NCBI GenBank assembly: GCA_000469685.2 | Contig: LS997564.1 | Span: forward strand, 17,010,615 to 17,074,614 | Length of the DNA: 64,000 bases | Reading direction: 5' to 3' | Source of the DNA: Haemonchus contortus | Taxonomy: Eukaryota > Nematoda > Chromadorea > Rhabditida > Trichostrongylidae | Shown: in pieces, positions 35,307 through 48,200 of the stretch | Layout of the letters: the number at the start of each line of letters is the position of its first letter | Position numbering within the stretch: the first letter of the stretch is position 1 | Position numbers and translations under genes: made by a program | Notes under the pieces: model-generated | The model's input: the letters and a program-made list of their open reading frames with translations, nothing else | Databases searched by the model: none | What the model was told of the DNA's origin: nothing

Positions 35307-38300
35307 TACAACCATGTCGAAGACATTTACCCGAGATGCCAACATTTACCGTAAAGATGGTAGTTCTCCCTCTTCTACTGGGAAAGTACCTGGCTGTGTA
35401 CTTCTTCCTCATTGCTGCCCCTTTACTTGATGACGATTTGCAAAAATTGTTGAGGCTGGATTGTGACTACCAGGTCGATGGGAGTGGAATCGTAACACTG
35501 ATTTTCTTCTTCGTTCCTCTTAACTTCTTCTAGATACTTCATATTGTTGTCCATTTCACCCAATTAGGTCAACTATTCCCGGCTCCATTCCAGCGATTTT
35601 GAGTTCTCTCAGAGTTCTCTCAAACAGTCTCTTCGTGGTTGGCAGGGCATACGTATATTCCACAGTTTACTCATACTCAATCCTTTGATCGAATAGTGCG
35701 AACAGTAGTGCTGTGTATGTTAATCACGAATAGAATATTCTAGTGAGGCTCGCCGGTTTTCATAGACGAACTCGCTTTAAACTTTTACTTGTTCCCTTTC
35801 TAAAACTGTAGATGTCATTCCAACGCATTGCTCAAGCAGCTCTCTAGGCGCATAAATTGTTCTGAGCCTGAATAGAAACAACAACTTTGTGCACCCACTA
35901 TTATTTGTACTTCTACTCCTAACGGAATTAAAATATGGCAAGCTTAACGGCACGGCTCACGATAAAAATGGTTACAGAGTTCTTCCCTTAGAAATACTCA
36001 GTGGCCCCCAAGGGTGGTAGAAGGAATCCTCTCGCGCCCACAACCTCAACGGTTAGGGTATATCGGAAGCCCTGTTGCTGTCTCAAGTGGCTTTCCCGCC
36101 CCTCAATCGATGTCACTTCAGACGAGTGTCAAAACGACACAGATTTCTAATTCTCGCTCCAGGACCCACACACAATCAGCTGGTCGCCGAGTGATAAGGC
36201 AATGACTTCCTCCTATTCTTTTTTTCTCTGCTATTCTTTTTGCTGTTGCGATCCCTTAATTAATTTCCTATACCAAGGGCTGAAAAAAGGTGGGTTTTTG
36301 CTGTTACTGTGGGTTTTTATTCGTTAACTTGTGCTTATAAGTGAATGAGTTTTTGCTCACCATAGTCTGTTATTCGCACCAGGACCCACACACACGCAGT
36401 GAGACACATTATATAGCTCGTCCGAACGCCCAACTCTTCTTCATTTTTCTGGTCTTCTCGTCCAGCCCCCTTCTCAAAGGTTTTTCGAAGCCTTTTTTCA
36501 CTTTGGAAACACCTATTCACGCAGCTTCTTCACCTTCATCGCACTATATTCGATCTTTTCTTCCATTTTTCATCATGATCCGGATTACCCAAGATTATCG
36601 TGAATTGTGCCTTCAAGCTCGGTCCTGAGGTAGTTATAACCTTTCTAATTACAAAGTTTCACGTGATGTCTCACCTTTCTACATATTGTCCACACTACCA
36701 ATCCCGCCTATCTCGTCAAGCTCCACCGACAACCTTTGAATTGTTTTCGCTGATTGCGTTTTTCCTTTGTTTCGACCTATAGCAGCCTTACAACTACTGT
36801 TTACTACTAATAGCTATTACGACGATATGCTCAGCATTAGTCGGTTCCATGAGTCAAATTTGAAGCATTACTTTCGTTTTGCTCATCTATCCTTTACTCT
36901 GAGTTTGCGGGCAATTTTCCAACCTTTCAAGTTCTGCCGCCACATTTGAGTGTTTTGAACTTTCTGTTTGGATTTGGCAATAAGCGGCAGACTCCACTTT
37001 AGTTTTGGCAGAGCGTGAGACTTGAAAAAATACCAAAACATGCCCAACATTGAAGAAAGCACTTCTCCAATTTTTTTGAATAACTTTTTTGTACATTATT
37101 GCAGTGCAATTATTTTCTTGTTAGATTTACGTTTATGGAATTTTCGGATTATTTATCTTCCGCCCTCGCGTCATATTTCATCACTAAAAACTGCTGCCGT
37201 CCTCCAAACAAACAAAGACTGTGGAATTCTCGCGCCATCCTTTCCATGATAGGCACCGAATGCCATTATAGGCGTTCGCCGATTATTTATGATAGGAAGG
37301 GACAGCCGTGACCGGTTGTAGTCGGCCAACAATGCGTCGAATTGAATTTTTGCCGTGCTGTGAATCGCCTCTGTCAACTTCGTCGCATTGTTGGTCAATC
37401 AACCCTTCACAACATGATCCCAGAAGAAGTGCTGATGCTGGTAGGGTTCTTGTTTGCTCAGTTTGCAGTTCACTTTATCCCTTCGAATCCTCTTTCTCGT
37501 TAAAGTTGCTCTCCAAAGAGTTGGGGTCTCCCCAAAGTGGCAGGAAACTCTCCAGTCGTTCTCTCAGCGGTTGACTGACACCCTTCTCATTCTTACCGCT
37601 CTCAGGTTATCGGCCTTTAAAAAGGAATAGTGCATGTGATCTGGCATTTGTGAATGATCTAGCCATAGTGGGGAAGGTCTAATTGCGGTAGGGTCCAACG
37701 TGTGGCAGAACAGTTGAGATGGAGGATCCAAACAAATGCGCTGTGAAATCGCTCAACATGACTGGGAAGGTGTACACCGGTATGGGAGCATCCTCATATT
37801 GGAGTGTAGCTGATGCTAATCCTTCGACACTCAGAAGGGAGCAGGGTCGTAGTGACGGAATTGTATAAAAGAATAGGGGCGGTAAAAAAAATATATGTGT
37901 TGTTCATTCGAATGAGGAAGATCGACTTAAGGTATAGTGTTAGTGAAAATGTATAGTCTTGCTTGCGGCATTCTTTCCTCCGTACAGCTTCTCTTTTCAC
38001 TCTTGGTTTCCGTTTTCGATATAATGGCGCTCTCCATATGCGCTATTCACCTGTCCTACACGACCTTCATGCGAATAAGCCTAAAATACCATGGGAAAAA
38101 AATCTTCGATCTCCCCTAGTAAAACAGCCCCGGCAGGGCAACAGCAGGTGTACAGGGAGAAGCCTAATTGAATTTATCCGGCTTATGAATTTGCGAGACG
38201 ATGACTCCTTCTAATATCCTGGCACAGCTCCTTTTCGAAAGAAAGCAGAATTTCTTCTGAACGAGTCTCTGAACAATGCTTGAAGCGACACTCAGTGACC

Positions 38301-39745
38301 AGGTTACCCGGAATGGGCATTTTTCGAATGGAAATGTTTTTTTGAAAGTAGTGACACGACGTGCATGGCATTGACTGCGAGAGCAGCGAAATGCGTACGA
38401 TCGCCTTCGAAATGATAAACCGCCCGGAGGTTCGTGTGCCCTGGCTTGTTGTGTCTGCAAGGCATGGGAAAGGATGGGAAAAAGCGCCGGCCACGACAGA
38501 ACAACCTGCTCCGAGAATAGTGAGTCTTAGGGAGGAAGTAATTCTGGTAAAGGTAAGAGCCCAAGCAGTCTAATCTACATGAATATTAAGTTGCAATTCT
38601 CTACAGGTAGTTGAGTAGTAAAGAGGTGAACATACCATCAATTCTTGGTTATGTGCTCACTGAATTCCCTTCCGATTCGAGAAGACATTCGAGTCTAAGC
38701 GAAATTCTTTATTAGGGAGAAAAGGGTCAAACAGTCTGAATAATGCGATGGTTTTGGCGACAGGTGTGGCATACCGAACTGTCATGGCCCGTTACTGTCC
38801 AAAGTGCGAGTATATCAGGCAAAATGGGTATGACTTTTGACAGAACAATTCCCGACTATCTTTGGTACAGTTTTTCTTTCAGACCGGGAGCGTTGATGCG
38901 GAATCGCACATCGGTGGCGAAGAAAGTGGGAAAATCCGCAGATTTCTAAGTATGATGCCTTCTAAAAGTGATTAATCACTTTGCGAAATGGGTATTTGGA
39001 CGGGTTTTTCATCAAAGATTAATGCGTGCAATTGCGTAAGGGGCTGCTACAGTACCTGCTGCTGCTAAAAGTTGTTTTTCACTATTACAGTGGGTCACGA
39101 CTGCGTGCAATCATAATTTTGCATTGTTCAGACATTTCTGTTGTTATTCTCTGCTACTCATTATTATTCTTTCCAAACACCTAGAGATGCCGAAAGTATA
39201 CCGCTTATGAAAACTCTTAAAGAAGGCTCTAAAGATTGCTGAACACCTGAACACCATATCCGAGTATGCATCACTGCTAAGTCTTTTGAGTCCTTTTTGC
39301 TCCCTATCGGGAGCCATTTTTTCCGACAACACCTTGAGAGCTTGGAGTACCTCGAAACCATTTCGATAGCGAACTGTTAATTTTACATGAAATAATGGCT
39401 CCTGTAGTACATGGGGACCGAATCACAAATCCACTGTTCTCCTTCTTGATCCAATAAATGACGGACAAAATCAACGTTTTCAGAGCAAGAAGAAGCAAGG
39501 AATGGCCGGAGATTAGGAGGGGTTAGAGTTGAAGTGTTGCAGATATGGATTCGGTCTAATCTTTTCCCCTTTCTCGTCCTCTATTGGCTTTCAACTCCAG
39601 CTCGAGACTGTTTTTCCCAACTTTGAAAGCTGAATTTTTTAAAGAAGGTGTCCGTGTAAGCTGTTAGTGTACTTAGTACCATCTGGGAAACGGCTTAGCT
39701 GGGGGGTTAGTTATTGTAAGCCTCACAGCCCACATCTAGAAGCGA
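35307..39745. other. No recognisable gene
   Basis: Many frames of 60-103 codons on both strands, none with a known motif. GGACCCACACACA words recur at 36162 and 36381. Nothing else can be supported. Confidence 0.4.
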
Positions 39746-40187
39746 CCGTTTTCAGAGGCACAGTTCACTTTATTTTTGAATTGTCTGGTTTCAGCCGAAT
39801 AACGAAAGTGATAGTCTAGATTAGTGCAAAGTGGCGAAATCAGCGAATTCAGAGTAGTACCAGGTTCCAAATCTAGTGGAATTAAGGGTTGGACGAGAAT
39901 GTGACGACACAATTGCACTTTAGGGGTGTTTGGACGAGCTGTCCAAATATCCCTTACATTGCATACAGCTGGTGCACGGTGGTGCAAATGCTGGCACCTC
40001 CATAGCGCCCCGAGAACTCGTCCCCGTTGGATGTGTACGTCGGCTAAGACGATTTCAGGGCCGTTATAACGTCCTACTTTGGCGGCTCTTCGACCCCATT
40101 CGACCATTGCGTTATCCTTGGTGGTAACAATTCATTCAAAGGATAAATTTCGGAAACCATTTTTACCGTGAACTGCGACTTTAACGG
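39746..40187. repeat. Possible MITE with weak inverted ends
   Basis: Left end CCGTTTTCAGAGGCACAGTTCAC and the complement of the right end CCGTTAAAGTCGCAGTTCAC are similar. The subterminal AATGGTTTC word is shared with sites near 21040 and 59515. No target duplication seen, so the limits are tentative. The 123-codon minus-strand frame inside it has no motif. Confidence 0.35.
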
Positions 40188-41518
40188 TCTGTAGAAACAG
40201 CGCCCCTTACATTGGAGCGCGGAATTCAACAACTCAAATAGCTGATTGTATTGAGTTTAATCCCATGGGATGGTGGAAAGCACATTTCGACAGCAGGAAT
40301 ACTGCAGCCAGTTCATGCGATTTGGATCACGTCCAATTCTTGCATTTAGTCTCTTTCGAGGCTCCATATTCTTCGTGATTCGGCGAATTATTTCGCTTTT
40401 TTTAACCATTGCGCTCTTCTGCACCACGACTTCCCTTTTCTAGCTTTATAGTGTACCTCAAAATTATCGCGAACTGTGTCTTTTACTGCTGATGTCGCCA
40501 GACCCCACAGTTCGCATTACTACCTAACTAAAAATGTCAAAAGCGTAGTAAAACTGGTTCAAATTAAAGATGCGATTACGGTGGTCTATGGAAAGTTGCT
40601 GTCTGCGGTCTTACTCCGCCCAGTATTAAGAATGTTGCATAAATAGGAACCCAGCCAACGTTTTATTTTCCCTAATTCCTATCGAGTTTTGTGAAGAAAC
40701 AATGGCTCTCCATCGAACTATATATTCCAATTACTCGTTGGTGGGTGGGTTTACCTTCAAGAATTATGTGTCATGAAAAGTTACTACGGATAGGGTGTAA
40801 AGACTATCTTGAATATGGCGATATCCAGGAATTTTGAGTACTCTGATAGAAATTCCTCCCGTTAAAGGTCAAACGCTCGCGATATTGCGATTTCCGAAGT
40901 GGTTGCTCCTGATAATCGCATACCCCTCATATCCAACATTTTGTACAATCAGTTAGCTTGCCGTCGACAAATCGATAATTTTGATCAATGATCAAAGAAG
41001 CCGTGTCTGTGGTTACTGAACCTTCATTGCGATTTTCGCTCTATCGGAACAGATTGTTGCGGTCGATACTAATTAAACTAACAAAGTCAACCGTTGGGCT
41101 TGTTTTCGGTATTCATTCCGCTCCCACAGAGAGACAGAACAACAGACCGACGAGCAGATACAAAGTTTATTAGTTTATACAGTAGATTGATTTGCTTCTC
41201 ATGCGGCTGTGCGGCTTTTTCATATAAATATTGTATGAGATGAAATTTCAAATTATGTATGAACCGGTGAAAAGAAGGAAATCGGAGGCTCGTAACTTTG
41301 TTTTATTTGTTATGATAGACGCAAATTATCTGAACCCTTTTTGCGAGACTTTTATAGAAGAATTATTTGTTAGATTGTAAACGCTGCCGTCTCACCAAAC
41401 AGTTTTCTAAATGAACCAGTGGCCGAATTTCAACCTTTAAGTAATTAGGAATCGAATAGAGCTCGATGCGTTTTACAACCGACTTGAAGAAATCTTTCAA
41501 AATCCTTCTACAAATTCG
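40188..41518. other. No recognisable gene
   Basis: No frame over 61 codons. Another GCGAACTGTG word at about 40470 resembles the dispersed end motif seen at 40175. Confidence 0.4.
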
Positions 41519-42110
41519 TTGCTAGAAATTTCGACGCTAGGCATGGCGAAGCACAAGTGGAGGAGTTCGGAATTGGGAACTTCGGGATGGGACACAGGAA
41601 CGGAAACAGAAACCGTCTAGCTAGACTCCTGTCCGCGGCTCGTCTCTTCCATGAAACTCTTTCTTCCAGAGGGAGAAACATCGCCGCTGAACATGGGAGT
41701 CTCCAAACGGTACAACTCATGCTGAACTGGACCACATCTAGATGTCGGTGTGGTTCCATCTTTTTGCAGTGGTTCCGATCATCGACTCCTTCGCGCTAAG
41801 GTCAGATTCAGTCACATGCTGCTAGAAAAGATCTCTAAACATCGCGCAAAGCGCTCGAAGAATGTTGTATACGACGGAGATGTTCTGAATAGTGCCCTGC
41901 CCCGATATGCTGGTTGGGGGTCTTCCCACTTGTGCCGAATAGGCCAAGTTTCCGCGAGTGGATATTCCGCTCGCATTTCAGATGCGACTGGATCTTCTCG
42001 AGACATGTCGTTCTGTTGCGGCCGGCACTTCAAACGAAGCAAAGCAGCTACCAGGTCCTTTGAAGCATCCTGAGCTGTATCACAACTTCGTTTGGGAATT
42101 AATACACGAG
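41519..42110 (+). pseudogene. RTE-type retrotransposon fragment (endonuclease end)
   Basis: Remnant of a non-LTR retrotransposon protein. The frame from 41557 reads EFGIGNFGMGHRNGNRNRLA then LLSAARLFHETL, the endonuclease part in nematode RTE elements (G..NERG.RL.......L). After a frameshift, the frame at 41750 reads VPSFCSGSDHRLLRAKVRFS, the SDH motif that closes the apurinic endonuclease domain, then a linker. Reverse transcriptase is absent. Truncated at both ends and inactive. Confidence 0.85.
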
Positions 42111-43370
42111 GTAATTGACTTTGAGAGGAATACTTAAACCGAGAGAGCGAGTTTGTGTGGGATGACCACGATTTAGGTGATCTCAGGAACTGACGTCATG
42201 CGTTTTTATATTGAGGTGCCCGGGAAGTTTTGTGAAAATTTTATCTCGCAACTTCAAAAGCATGTTCTTCGAGAACGCGCTAAAGGAGGACTATAGATTC
42301 GATTACAGGAAAAGGGGCATTGTTGAAAGATCACTACTATAACTACTCGTTATTTGACGTGGTTGTATGACGATTACGTGAAGTAAGTAATCGTCATCCG
42401 AACAATGAGCCATCGATAAGACTTCCGGAGCTTTCTGTTTCGCCATTGCAAAACTGATCGAATCGGAGCTAAGGCTTGGAATGAGATCTGGTAACTGATT
42501 TGTTGAGTGACCCTCTCTTTTCATCTACCATAATTATCTTGATCGCTCCCTCTGAGCATAGATTTGCTGTAACGAAGCAAACGTCCACTGTCCTCAAATG
42601 CCGACATTGTTCTGACCGCCCGTCAGAGCAATCCTCCCCAAGGTCTCAGGAAGTGGGGAAGACGATCTCCACTCCTCAATCCATTATCCACGACGTAATA
42701 CGCAAAAATTACTTTCAAAGCAGGACTCTTTGCAAATATTTCGCTGACTTAAAGAGCAGGAGCGTCGTGCGAGCCAATGTGTGGCAGAAACTCCTCGACT
42801 GTAGACGAACGACTGCATCAATTGACCTATTCATTATCAGATGAGAAGTAGAAGTCACATGAAAATCCACACAGAAAACCGCAACGCCAACCAGCGGACG
42901 TAAGACCACAGCCCGCTAAGAAGCGAGGTGCTCACACCAAGAAAGATATGCGCTCGATCTTTTTACTAGGGGATCCTTCCAGAGTGTAATGCGATTAACG
43001 CAGGAGTATTCTGATACCGACTGGGAGAGATGGTGTTTCGAGCTCCCACTTCACACCGGTTACAGGGAAATTTTCGATTGTGATGGATAGTGCTCGACCA
43101 CTCCACGCGATGACTTCGGTAGATGAGCCGAAAAGACTTGGTATAACCTGACTACCCCACTCCCCACATATTCACCTGACCTCATCCCATATCACTCTTA
43201 TAATTTCAGGAGCCCACAGGCCTGCTAGAAAGGAAAAAATTCGTCAACTGTCAAGAAGTCAAGTGGTTGTAGATGAATGAATTGCGTCGCGCCTCTTTTC
43301 ATATTGGAGGAATGGCATCAATGCAAAGTCCGATCGACGGACAGGCTTTGTGGCTAAGGAGAAAGGATAA
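42111..43370. other. No recognisable gene
   Basis: Longest frame 114 codons (42500-42844) without motif. Confidence 0.4.
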
Positions 43371-43548
43371 AGGATAAAGGTTTTTGGCGTCAATCAATCC
43401 CGTCTGAGGGATGCGCCCCTGAACTCGACTTCCATTCAGGATCTTAGTGGCTTTATGAGTGCGTACGTGGCCTATACAATGACTTGCGGTGGCCAGCCGA
43501 TGTACAAGTCAGTGCTTTTATCCCCCCAGACGAGTCTGGTACCGATTC
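43371..43548 (-). mobile_element. tRNA-derived SINE, 3' part
   Basis: Clean tail GAAAGGATAAAGGATAAAGG at the left, then the whole 3' body up to GACGAGTCTGGTACCGATT, where homology stops: a typical 5' truncation that lost the tRNA head. Confidence 0.88.
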
Positions 43549-44395
43549 TAGAGTCGATCAGTCACCGGGATGGTAGGGTTGTTAGAAAAGCTGGAAAGTG
43601 GCGTCACTACCCTCGCTCAAAGAGCCACCGACATAAGAGTGCATAAGGGGGATCGCCTTTCACAGACCTGAATAATTGCCCCCTCCCCCAAAGACTCACT
43701 TGCCGATGATTCTTCACTACACTGTCTGATCTCCTGACCGCCCCTTTTTACTGCGTAGCTGCTCTGTTTAGTTCTTCTCAGTTGTGACGCGTACACTTTT
43801 TCAACAGACGGAAAATGAGGTCGTTTCAAGATAGCAATTTCTGACGGTCGATAAGCCGCCTGTTGTTAACTACTGTCGCCGCAACATGTGACCATAATTG
43901 GCTTAAATTCGCCCCGCCATACCAGAGATCGGGGAATTGGCCACATTGTGAACTGTGCTATCCCATGCGTTATGAACTCATTTCCTCTTTTCCTGTCATT
44001 TGCTATCGTTTTTTTTTCGTGACTGGGAAAGCATAAGAACGGCGGGATAGGCATTTCCTACCACTGTGAGCTTGACAGTTTTATGAACGCCTGCTTCTCG
44101 TGAAACTTTCATGTTGCTTCTGAGAAAATGAGTCCATTTACAAAATGAATTGAGTGGAATTTAGAGACTCTTATTTTTGGTAGGGAATATCAGAAAAGTT
44201 CCAAACAATGTCAAACAGCGGTCATTCCGCCATCATTGGGCTAACATTTGATAGCGCAGTAGGGAGCGCTCGGTACCAAGAAGTCGAAAAGCAGACCTGA
44301 TAGCCTGAATCAAAGAAAATTCAATATCTTTCATTTGGCGAAATTTGGTACCTGGGACCGTCAAGTCCCAAAAAAAATGAAATAAAAAGATTCCT
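43549..44395. other. No recognisable gene
   Basis: No frame over 70 codons with a motif; ends at the MITE upstream of the transporter gene. Confidence 0.4.
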
Positions 44396-44774
44396 GGGTC
44401 CGGGAACTTCTCCCCTAACACGGCGTCGCAGACGCCGCACCCGCCGCCTATCGCGGGATTGCGATGGAAGATTGGAGCGGGCAATTTGTGAGGTAGGGAG
44501 TCCTCTAATTATTTGAATTGGCTGGCCGCTCTTTTCAATTCCAATGCGGTATTGATCTTCGTTTATATAGGAGAGGTCATTCTAATTGATCAAGTCTAAT
44601 AAACACGAAAACGAAAAACAAACAGAAGAAAAAACGATTAAATCTAATAAAAAAGCAAGGCAATCAACGAAAAATTCCGCGTCCTATCGATTGGCGGGAG
44701 TACGGTAATTGCAGTGACATTTGCAGCATGCCGCAAGGGAGAATGCCGCGACAGGGGAGAAGTTCCGTTACCCG
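44396..44774 (-). mobile_element. MITE, copy A, about 380 bp
   Basis: Its ends are inverted: GGGTCCGGGAACTTCTCCCC on the left and the complement of GGGGAGAAGTTCCGTTACCC on the right. The whole element matches 63098-63486 in reverse, sharing TCCAATCTTCCATCGCAATC, GCGGCCAGCCAATTCAAATA and TGTCACTGCAATTACCG. Sits about 350 bp before the first transporter exon. No transposase. Confidence 0.88.
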
Positions 44775-45106
44775 GCGATTCCTTACGCAACTGAACAAGG
44801 CTAAAACTCGTCCAAATGCGTTTTTGTATGAACTCGTACACCCTTCAATTTTACTAGTTTTAAGAACGTTTATTTTTACGCTTTTTATGGATTTCTTCGC
44901 CTTTTCCGGCACAGATATACTAGTATGCGCCAACGCTTCAATATAAAAAGACATATTTGAATTATTATGATTTGCGCCTTCAAGGGGCGAAGAGCTTCTA
45001 GCCTGAGAGTGTTATTTTTCCGTATTTGCTCTTAACCCTTAGAGTGCCCTGTTCAGTTGAACTCGATGAAGTGCAGACTATTGTTGATTGGACTATCCCA
45101 AATGAA

Positions 45107-45119
45107 GTTTTGATTTCAG
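45107..45119 (+). promoter_or_regulatory. 3' splice site, possibly a trans-splice acceptor
   Basis: The sequence TTTTGATTTCAG lies six bases before the first ATG of the transporter. TTTCAG this close to the start codon suits spliced-leader trans-splicing in nematodes. A cis-spliced 5' UTR exon further upstream is the alternative. Confidence 0.55.
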
Positions 45120-45125
45120 ACCTCT

Positions 45126-45223
45126 ATGGAACCTAATGGCAAAGGGAGGTTCGCTTCTTCGATAGAAGATCTCCGAAAAAGAAGCGAAGATGAAGACGAG
45201 AAGTTGCTGTGCGGGTATGGCAG
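45126..45223 (+). CDS. OATP exon 1
   Basis: Start MEPNGKGRFASSIEDLRKRS; acidic cytosolic N-terminus ending LLCGYG. Chosen start: first ATG after the TTTCAG acceptor. Donor CAG/GTGAGT, ends two bases into a codon. Confidence 0.85.
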
Positions 45224-48200
45224 GTGAGTGAAGATTGGGAGGCGAGTTCTCTCAGGTTTAACTTTCAAAAATTGTTTGTCAGTTAGGGTAAATTATCATC
45301 ATAACAAATCAAATTATCATTTATTATTAACTAATGAATCAATATGAATATCATTATAGTTGTTGTCGTTATTATTAACCCATTGACGACCACGGCGTTT
45401 TGCGGGAAAACGCCGCGAGGGACCAGCGCGCTTTTCGTCCACCCGCGACTGCAGCCCTTTTGTGGACTTCATGGTCCAGCATGACCGCTTTTTCAAGTTT
45501 ATAAGAGAAAATTATAAGTTTTCAGGAATATTCCTCCAAATGTGTTTGGTAAGAATGCCCACATTGAGTGATTATTAATCTTTATTATAGAAACGGCGTT
45601 CGTTCTAGTGGTCACTCAATTATGAGTTCAATCATTACCAGAAATCGCTTCGGGGAACTTTTATTTGTGTTGCGTTGGGAGCTTTGCCTTTGGTCGATAA
45701 CAGCGAAAATGCTTATGACGACCGTCTCTCAGAAATATCTCATTTTTTGAAGTTGTTCAACGAACGAGTAATTCACCAAGGTAATGTACTCCTTTGAGAA
45801 AACACCTTTACAATTGTAAGATTAGAAGATTTTCTAGGACTACGCTAGGACTACGCTATATGTAGTCTCATCTAGGCCTGATGTAATGTTTTGAGAAGAA
45901 AAATTGTAAAAAAAAGGAAATATAGATGAATAAAACAAAAAATGCAACTGCAGTCCACATGTGGACTGCACGGTCCCACGTGGCCGAAAAGGTGCAGTCC
46001 ACATGTGGACTGCATGGTCGTCAATGGGTTAACAGCATTATTATTACTACAGTCAAATTTGTAATTGTTGATTTTTGATGTAGTTGATCGGTTGTATTGA
46101 ACCTTCTTCGGAAACCTGGCATGGCTGTCCTTCATGCAGTATTCTGCCAACCCTATTAAGAGAGGCTCGTGAGCAGGGCGTATATATTACCATAAAGCAG
46201 TTGGATCACATGCAGCATGTCACTTCACAAAAAGTGAAGGAACTCAAAAACCGCCTTTTCGACAGTGTTCCGTTTCTTGATGAATAACAGTCGCTTTGCA
46301 CCAACCACGTTTTGAGTGAATGGATGATGAAAACCGGGGCCATTAACATCCCTGACGACACTCTGAGAACAACAGCCAGGGTTTTCAGGATTCCAACCTT
46401 TCCAGCGAGCTCATCGAAAAATATGACCTTTTAAACAAACGCAAACTCCCCGGGAGAGAATTTGTTCAAGTAGCGTACTCTGCAACGGAAGTGAAACAGT
46501 TGTGGGGTACTCTCCGAAGAAGGAAACATGGGTGCCCCTAGTTGACACAACTGACTTTGTCTTACGAAAAAAATTTGACACTTTGGTTTCTAGCCACAGT
46601 TGGAATGTATGTAATCTCCTTTTGGCAGATGAAACGTATCGGTCTCTATTCCTGTCTGGCTGGCATGGTTTTTTCTGGGCTTCATTCCCCTTTCTACCAC
46701 AGCGACAAGGGGAATAACTCTTGCGGTAGAATGGCTCCAATGAGTACTGCAGAAATATCAGAAAGTCAAAGGGTAGTGTGACACGACCATTTGAAATTAT
46801 ATGATTGATTACGGTAACTTAGTTTCAACGAGGCGAATACGATGGCGCCTCTTGACCCATACCTTTTTGGTAGAATATGATTTTGCAACTATTGTCTCTA
46901 ATCAAGTCTCAGACGAAATAGCTTAATGAGAGGTTTCAGCTGTACTCCTGCATGGCTCCAGCGATTTCACACCGCAAAATGGTTGCTTCTGATGCTTGGA
47001 ATTTGTGCCTTCATTCAGGTGAATATCGAGTTCCTTCATGATGGATGTACTTCTTTGAAATTACTCGGAATATTCAGAGCTTCGTCGTGAATGCAATATT
47101 TCCCGTCGCTCTGTCAACGCTAGAGAGGCGGTTCAAGATGACTAGGTACGATATGGTATAATAGACAATATTTTTGATTCTAAGACCCCATGGCTAACGA
47201 TTCCTCCCGTTATAGTACTCACACCGGTATCATCTCAAGTTGGTACGATTTCGCTGTCCTCCTCGTGGTATTTCCTGTTTGTCAATGGGGAAACAGCGGT
47301 GAGTATATGGACAAAAACTAATTGGATGCTGTACTCTGCCAATTCCTGTTCCTTCTAGACATTGACGTTGTTTGACGACGTCTTTTGAATTTTATTTTCA
47401 GGGCACAAAGGTCGCTGGATTGGATGGGGTGGTGTGATAATGGCGTTGGGCTCATTGGTTTGTGCGCTACCTCACTGGCTCATCAGTCCCTACCAGCCGG
47501 AACACTCCACGAATAATGCGTCTGATTTTGGCCAATGCACTTGGAGGTATTTTATAGATTGGAGAAGAAAATGTGGTGAAAGCTGTAGGAGTGAGGCCTG
47601 CAGTAGATTTGAAGATATGTCATGCGCATACAAATGGTTAGTGTGTCTTTATTGCAATTCCATAGAAAATTTCCAGAACATCCTAGAAAAACCTGAACCA
47701 TCTATGAAATTTTCTGCATGCCTTTTCCCATTACTTGAATATTTTATCCATTGCTTTGTCTTTGTGGCAATGGCCCTCATCCTACCTCAATAAGCACAGC
47801 TGGATCTTATATCATGATCTACATAGTGGTGACGCTTAGAAAGTAGTAACTATATTTTCAGCAAGACCATTCTATAGCCAATAGCTTTTGATTAGATTTT
47901 TGAATCAACGATCGGAAAACTAGTAATGAACAGAGCATTCTATCTCAAAAAGTGAAAATGCAGCATCACAAAGGGTATATACTTCAGGGATCTTGAAGAA
48001 CAAACATGTGAAGCACAATCTTTCTCCACCTATCTGAACCCGTACTTCCTCCTATTTATCCTTGGTCAGACGCTGCATGGAGTTGGCTCGACGCCACTGT
48101 TCTCCATTGGTACAACGTTCATCGACGAGAACGTCACACAAAAAGCCTCCCCTGTATATCTCGGTGAGTCATCATTCACTCCCGCCCGAAACGGGGAAGG

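Noticed and set aside
47547..47793. Open frame continuing after OATP exon 5
   Set aside because: Reads into intron and stops; splicing at 47547 to 47988 restores the family sequence in phase.
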